Source: SYHX01 sp049317645 (GTDB taxonomy: Bacteria > Bacteroidota > Bacteroidia > UBA7662). Taken from it: 18,638 nucleotides of DNA. Shown here one piece after another: positions 15,122 through 18,638 of the stretch. Positions within the stretch are counted from its first letter, which is position 1, and each line of letters opens with the position of its first letter. The position numbers and the translations under genes are program-made. The notes under the pieces are model-generated. The model was given only the letters and a program-made list of their open reading frames with translations, was not told the origin of the DNA and ran no database searches. The stretch spans positions 1-18,638 of the forward strand of contig JBMOHV010000035.1 in NCBI GenBank assembly GCA_049317645.1. The letters are read 5' to 3'.

Positions 15122-15516
15122 TGGTTGTTTTGTAGTTCCCAAAATAGACGGACTTTGAAAACCTGACCATTCTGGTCGCGGTATTCGCCCAAAAGGTAGG
15201 CCGCCCCTGCACCTTGCTCGCAACGGGCATGCAGTGTTCGATAAGACCTGAGCGGGTGTTTGTTCATGAAATTTCGAAGTACCGCGTAGGCGGCCTTGTT
15301 AGGGTAGGTGCTTTGGCGTTCGCCCCACTCCACTTGGACGGAAGGTCCAGCCATCGCCAAAAGACTATCGGCGTAAGCCCCCTTCCAATAACGAGCAACC
15401 CGCTGAAAATCACCGGGCGGTAGGCACCCTGCCCCTTGCTGAGCCATGGTCGGCCCCCCCAACCCCAACCAGGCCAACCCGATCAACCCGATCGATAGGC
15501 CTTGGCGTAGGTTCAT
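15091..15516 (-). CDS. Exported DUF4783-like protein
   Basis: A 141-residue protein: signal peptide (Arg4, hydrophobic 8-20) with a likely cut after PTMA (22-25), leaving Gln26 first. The mature part has a helix followed by strands: GDFQRVARYWKGAYADSLLA, SVQVEWGERQSTYPNKAAY, FMNKHPLRSYRTLH, AYLLGEY and FKVRLFWELQNNQWKIYRI. This order, with the short KHPxxSY segment, matches from memory the DUF4783 family, an NTF2-like fold common in Bacteroidota and often next to nadC. No function is known. ATG 15516 is chosen because it opens a normal signal peptide; an upstream TTG would put 24 extra residues in front and overlap the M20 gene. It starts 16 bases after the M20 stop and overlaps nadC by 31 bases. 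Confidence 0.75.
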   Translation of the reverse strand: MNLRQGLSIGLIGLAWLGLGGPTMAQQGAGCLPPGDFQRVARYWKGAYADSLLAMAGPSVQVEWGERQSTYPNKAAYAVLRNFMNKHPLRSYRTLHARCEQGAGAAYLLGEYRDQNGQVFKVRLFWELQNNQWKIYRIVLR

Positions 15517-15532
15517 GAGGGACCCAAGGCCT

Positions 15533-16909
15533 TCAAGCTTCCGCCGAAAGCCTCGCAAAATGATGAAAAAAGGCGGGGATGGTTTCAATACCTTTCAGGT
15601 AATTGAAAACGCCGTAGTGTTCATTGGGCGAATGCAAGGCATCTGAATCCAGGCCAAAACCCATCAAAACGGATTTGAGGCCCAGTTCTTTTTCGAAAAG
15701 CGCGACAATAGGGATGCTTCCGCCGCCCCTGGTGGGAATAGGCATGACCCCAAAGGTGTCCAGCATGGCCTGGGAAGCCGCACGATAAGCAATGCTATCG
15801 GTGGGGGTGACCACCGGCTCGCCACCATGATGCGGACGGACCTCCACTTGGACCCCGGCAGGCGCCAGGCTCTTGAAATACGAGGCAAACAATTCGGTGG
15901 CACTCTGTGAGTTTTGGTTGGGAACCAAACGCATCGAGATCTTGGCAAAAGCCTTGGAAGGCAAAACGGTTTTGGAACCTTCGCCGGTATAGCCTCCCCA
16001 GATACCGTTCACATCCAGGGTAGGCCGAATACCGGTGCGCTCCAAGGTCGTGTAACCTTCTTCGCCATGGAGGGCATCGATACCCAAATCTTGCCTATAC
16101 GCTGTTTCATCCAAAGGAGCCCGGTTCAGCTCCTTCCTTTGGTCTTCGCTTAGGTTCTGTACATCGTCATAAAACCCTGGAATGGTGATCCGACCCCTTT
16201 CGTCGTGGAGTCGGGCAATCATGGAGCAAAGCGCATTGACCGGGTTGGTCACGGCTCCCCCATAAACCCCGGAATGCAAATCCCGGTTGGGACCGGTCAC
16301 CTCCACTTCGACATACGAAAGCCCGCGCAATCCCGAATCAATACTTGGTACATCGTTGGCAATCATGCTGGTATCGGAGATCAGCACCACATCCGCGCTC
16401 AGTTTAGAACGGTTGTTACGGACAAAAGTCCCCAGGTTCGCCGAACCCACTTCTTCTTCGCCCTCGATCATAAACTTGACATTGCAGGCCAAGGCTTGGT
16501 GGGTCATCATGTATTCAAAGGCCTTGACATGCATGTAGACCTGCCCCTTGTCATCGCAGGCACCTCTGGCATAAATTTTTCCATCCCGGATTTCGGGCTC
16601 AAAGGGTGGGCTGTGCCAAAGCTCGTACGGATCGGCCGGCTGCACATCGTAGTGACCGTAAACCAAAACCGTGGGCAAGGAAGGGTCGATTATTTTTTGG
16701 CCGTAGACGATGGGGTAACCATCGGTGGGGCAGATTTCGACCTCATCCACACCGGCATCGCGCAGGCGCTCGGCCAGGTATTGGGCGGCTTCAAAGACAT
16801 CGTCGTGGAAGTCCGGATTCGCCGAAACCGACGGAATTCGTAACAAATCAAACAATTCGTCCAACAGCCGTTGCTGATGGGTTTCAATAAAGGCCTTCAC
16901 TGGGGTCAT
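15533..16909 (-). CDS. M20-family dipeptidase (metallopeptidase)
   Basis: A 458-residue cytoplasmic zinc peptidase of the carnosinase/CNDP-like M20 group, likely to cleave dipeptides. Metal-binding and catalytic motifs: VYGHYDVQPADPYELW (83-98; His86, Asp88), RGACDDKGQ (115-123; Asp119/120), MIEGEEEVGS (147-156; catalytic Glu151 and ligand Glu152), ISDTSM (177-182; Asp179) and LHSPNEHYG (425-433; His426). The lid/dimerisation domain lies about 195-375, with DLHSGVYGG (210-218). No signal peptide is seen. ATG 16909 is used; a TTG 16 codons upstream adds no family sequence and lies in the gap with the promoter-like element. A TTTG-N17-TAGTTTTG promoter match sits just upstream, so the gene may have its own promoter inside the run. 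Confidence 0.95.
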   Translation of the reverse strand: MTPVKAFIETHQQRLLDELFDLLRIPSVSANPDFHDDVFEAAQYLAERLRDAGVDEVEICPTDGYPIVYGQKIIDPSLPTVLVYGHYDVQPADPYELWHSPPFEPEIRDGKIYARGACDDKGQVYMHVKAFEYMMTHQALACNVKFMIEGEEEVGSANLGTFVRNNRSKLSADVVLISDTSMIANDVPSIDSGLRGLSYVEVEVTGPNRDLHSGVYGGAVTNPVNALCSMIARLHDERGRITIPGFYDDVQNLSEDQRKELNRAPLDETAYRQDLGIDALHGEEGYTTLERTGIRPTLDVNGIWGGYTGEGSKTVLPSKAFAKISMRLVPNQNSQSATELFASYFKSLAPAGVQVEVRPHHGGEPVVTPTDSIAYRAASQAMLDTFGVMPIPTRGGGSIPIVALFEKELGLKSVLMGFGLDSDALHSPNEHYGVFNYLKGIETIPAFFHHFARLSAEA

Positions 16910-16929
16910 AATCGTCAACAATTTGAATT

Positions 16930-16958
16930 CAAAACTAAGTCCAAAATCCCTTCTCAAA
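16930..16958 (-). promoter_or_regulatory. Candidate Bacteroidota promoter for the M20 gene (TTTG-N17-TAGTTTTG)
   Basis: On the minus strand TTTG (16955-16958) is followed after 17 bases by TAGTTTTG (16930-16937), the spacing known for Flavobacterium-type promoters. The predicted start is near 16924, about 15 bases before the ATG. This is the most complete promoter match in the window. Confidence 0.5.
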
Positions 16959-17772
16959 CCCCGTGGGTCGAATCCGCCGCCCGCAACAACGCCTCCAGAG
17001 CCGGGTAGAGTTCAGCGGGTGCTGCCAGCACTTCGCGACCGTCCAAGGGAAGGTACGTAGGCCGTAGGCTGCCCACCTGCCCCCCCGCTTCTTGGACCAG
17101 GAGCAGTCCGGCGGCCACATCCCAGGGCTGCAGATTGTATTCGAAATAACCATCAAAACGACCCGCGGCCACATACGCCAAGTCGATGGCTGCTGATCCC
17201 ATCCGACGGAGGCCCCGGCACTGACGCATCAAGGTTTGGAGGACCTCCATGTAGGCCTGGATGCGATCAAAGCGTTGAAAAGGGAAACCGGTCGCCAACA
17301 AGGCATCTTCCAAACCCGCTGGCCTGGATACGTTCAGGCGTTGACCGTTGCAAAAAGCCCCGGAACCCCGGGTGGCCGTGAACATTTCGTCCTGAAAAGG
17401 AGCGTAAACAACGCCAAGGTCCACTCGCTGATCGGCTACCAAGGCAATGCTGACGGAGACAATGGGCAAACGGTGGACAAAGTTGGTGGTGCCGTCCAAT
17501 GGATCCACCACCCAACGCAGCCCGCGATCGGTTCCTGGAACCAGCCCTTCCTCGGTTTGAAAGTTGGCCTCGGGGAGCAGGTCCCGAAGCCCCTCAACCA
17601 AAAGAGCTTCGCAAGCCAAGTCCACCTCGGTCACCAGATTTCGTCGGTCCTTGAAATGAATTTCGTCGGTCTGAAGATCCCCGCTTCGGCGAAGCATGAG
17701 ATCTCCGCATTGCCTGGCCAGGGCCTCGACCCCTGCTTGGATTTGAGCCTCCCGGCCTTTGAGATATTCCAT
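16954..17772 (-). CDS. Inositol monophosphatase family protein
   Basis: A 272-residue lithium-sensitive-type phosphatase of the SuhB/IMPase fold. Metal-site motifs: VTEVDLACE (48-56), TEEG (73-76; Glu74/75), WVVDPLDGTTNFVH (87-100; Asp90, Asp93) and QPWDVAAGLLLVQEAGG (215-231; Asp218). The length is that of bacterial inositol-1-monophosphatases. Substrate specificity (myo-inositol phosphate, or PAP/fructose bisphosphate in related branches) cannot be read from sequence. ATG 17772 (MEYLKGREAQ) is chosen; the frame is open further upstream but that part overlaps the end of lnt. It starts 14 bases after the lnt stop and is followed by a 44-base gap before the M20 gene. Confidence 0.93.
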   Translation of the reverse strand: MEYLKGREAQIQAGVEALARQCGDLMLRRSGDLQTDEIHFKDRRNLVTEVDLACEALLVEGLRDLLPEANFQTEEGLVPGTDRGLRWVVDPLDGTTNFVHRLPIVSVSIALVADQRVDLGVVYAPFQDEMFTATRGSGAFCNGQRLNVSRPAGLEDALLATGFPFQRFDRIQAYMEVLQTLMRQCRGLRRMGSAAIDLAYVAAGRFDGYFEYNLQPWDVAAGLLLVQEAGGQVGSLRPTYLPLDGREVLAAPAELYPALEALLRAADSTHGV

Positions 17773-17786
17773 AAATGGTTGACGAT

Positions 17787-18638
17787 TTAAGCTCGATTTT
17801 TCATGAGGGAACGAACCCCGTAAAGCAATCCAAAAAGAACCGTAAAAACACAAGACAAACGGCCCAGAACATCCCCGTATTTGGCGTAAAGAGTGGGTTC
17901 GTTTCGCAATTGCAAGCGGCCCTGAACCACGCCCCGACGTCCCCAGCCCAGGGTATCCACGAATTCGCCCCGATGATCGATCAGGGCCGATATCCCGGTA
18001 TTGGCGGAGCGTATCATGGACCTTCGTTGTTCAATGCAGCGCAAACGGGCGTAGGCCAAATGCTGGCGATGACCGTCGGTTTCCCCCCACCATCCATCGT
18101 TGGTCATCACGGCCAATAGGTTGGCTCCGTTGTTCACAAAGCCCCCGCAATAAGCCCCAAAAATAGATTCGTAACAAATCATGGGTGCTACCTTGAGCGG
18201 GATGCGTTCGGAGCGACCCTGGGCGACTGGATCTTTGGAAATCCAGCCCATCATCAGGGGGGTACGCTCCGGCTGGGTGCCGAGTTGCCCGGTCATGCCC
18301 CCCAAATCCACCGAAATCCAACGCGCTATGGCGTTGAAAACCATTGGATAAGGCAGTTTCTCCACCCCTATAACCAATTTGGATTTGTGATAAAGAGCGG
18401 GCGTTGTGTTCATGTTAGGGGGCTCGCTTGAATCCACGGAACCCAAACCCAGCGCCGAATTGTAGAAGGTATAGGTGGGAGACCCGCTTCTTTGGCCATG
18501 CAATTGGACCACGCTGGCCCCTGTCATCAAGGCCAACCCCGGACGATTCTTAACATAATTCTGCAAAGTATCCATCCAAGGGTTTTGGGGAGCCCCATCG
18601 CCCAAAACCCAATAATCCGGCAAGGCGGTTTCGGGCCA
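17787..18638 (-). CDS. lnt: Apolipoprotein N-acyltransferase, C-terminal part (partial)
   Basis: The last 283 residues of Lnt, the inner-membrane enzyme that adds the third acyl chain to lipoproteins. The frame stays open to the edge, and the first visible residues, WPETALPDYW, hold the catalytic Glu (fragment residue 3) of the nitrilase-like domain. The other triad members are Lys85 in YHKSKLVIGVEK and Cys155 in APMICYESIFG, by analogy with E. coli Glu267, Lys335 and Cys387. TNDGWWGETDGHRQHLAYAR and RSMIRSANTGISALID also fit the family. A final membrane helix lies near residues 257-276 (LGRLSCVFTVLFGLLYG). The N-terminal membrane bundle lies outside the window. It heads the visible five-gene run and is a natural partner for lipoproteins such as the M28 protein in this window. 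Confidence 0.95.
   Translation of the reverse strand, partial: WPETALPDYWVLGDGAPQNPWMDTLQNYVKNRPGLALMTGASVVQLHGQRSGSPTYTFYNSALGLGSVDSSEPPNMNTTPALYHKSKLVIGVEKLPYPMVFNAIARWISVDLGGMTGQLGTQPERTPLMMGWISKDPVAQGRSERIPLKVAPMICYESIFGAYCGGFVNNGANLLAVMTNDGWWGETDGHRQHLAYARLRCIEQRRSMIRSANTGISALIDHRGEFVDTLGWGRRGVVQGRLQLRNEPTLYAKYGDVLGRLSCVFTVLFGLLYGVRSLMKNRA

Noticed and set aside
15122..15223. 34-codon N-terminal extension of NadC
   Set aside because: It translates the neighbouring gene's DNA out of frame, is Arg/Gly/Pro-rich and is not part of the family; the internal ATG gives a normal-length enzyme.
16205..16843. 212-codon plus-strand frame
   Set aside because: Antisense to the well-conserved M20 peptidase.
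17773..17853. 27-codon N-terminal extension of the IMPase-family protein
   Set aside because: It overlaps the 3' end of lnt and adds no family sequence; ATG 17772 gives the usual length.
1..18638. Mobile element, CRISPR, phage or defence system
   Set aside because: No transposase, integrase, long inverted repeats, regularly spaced repeats or defence domains; gene content is housekeeping throughout.

Overview
The window looks like an ordinary chromosomal stretch of a member of the Bacteroidota with fairly high GC genes. The lineage call rests on several things seen together: a type III glutamine synthetase; a run of mutL, two rhomboids and an endonuclease/exonuclease/phosphatase gene; an FtsK membrane domain of the kind found in that phylum; a secreted M28 glutaminyl-cyclase-like lipoprotein; a DUF4783-like protein next to nadC; and TAnnTTTG promoter-like boxes in place of E. 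coli-type signals. A genus cannot be named from sequence alone. No tRNA, rRNA, CRISPR array, insertion sequence or phage gene was seen, and no clear unknown defence or mobile system.

Layout. Positions 1-8106 form one eight-gene run on the minus strand. Reading in the direction of transcription it holds a small membrane protein, mutL, rhomboid A, rhomboid B, an endonuclease/exonuclease/phosphatase family membrane protein, cysS, an M28 glutaminyl-cyclase-like lipoprotein, and the 5' part of ftsK, which leaves the window at position 1. Gaps are 38 bases or less and three junctions overlap. At 8194 a secreted TlpA-like thioredoxin gene runs on the plus strand and meets the GSIII gene (8737-10923, minus) stop to stop. 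An AT-rich divergent intergenic region (10924-11216) separates GSIII from a plus-strand pair: an unrecognised exported protein, possibly PepSY-like, and small-type purL. purL converges on a second minus-strand run of five genes: lnt (cut by the right edge), an inositol-monophosphatase family gene, an M20 dipeptidase, a DUF4783-like protein and nadC.

How the genes fit together. Most are housekeeping: mismatch repair (MutL), chromosome partition (FtsK), tRNA charging (CysS), nitrogen assimilation (GSIII), purine synthesis (PurL), NAD synthesis (NadC) and lipoprotein maturation (Lnt). A common thread is the cell envelope: Lnt, two rhomboid proteases, an exported thioredoxin, exported small proteins and a glutaminyl cyclase.

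Points most worth checking are a MutL that seems to have lost the endonuclease motifs of its C-terminal domain, the unrecognised exported gene coupled to purL, the recurrence of TAnnTTTG boxes in gaps, a hairpin centred between two abutting convergent stop codons, and a 17-base tandem repeat between purL and nadC.
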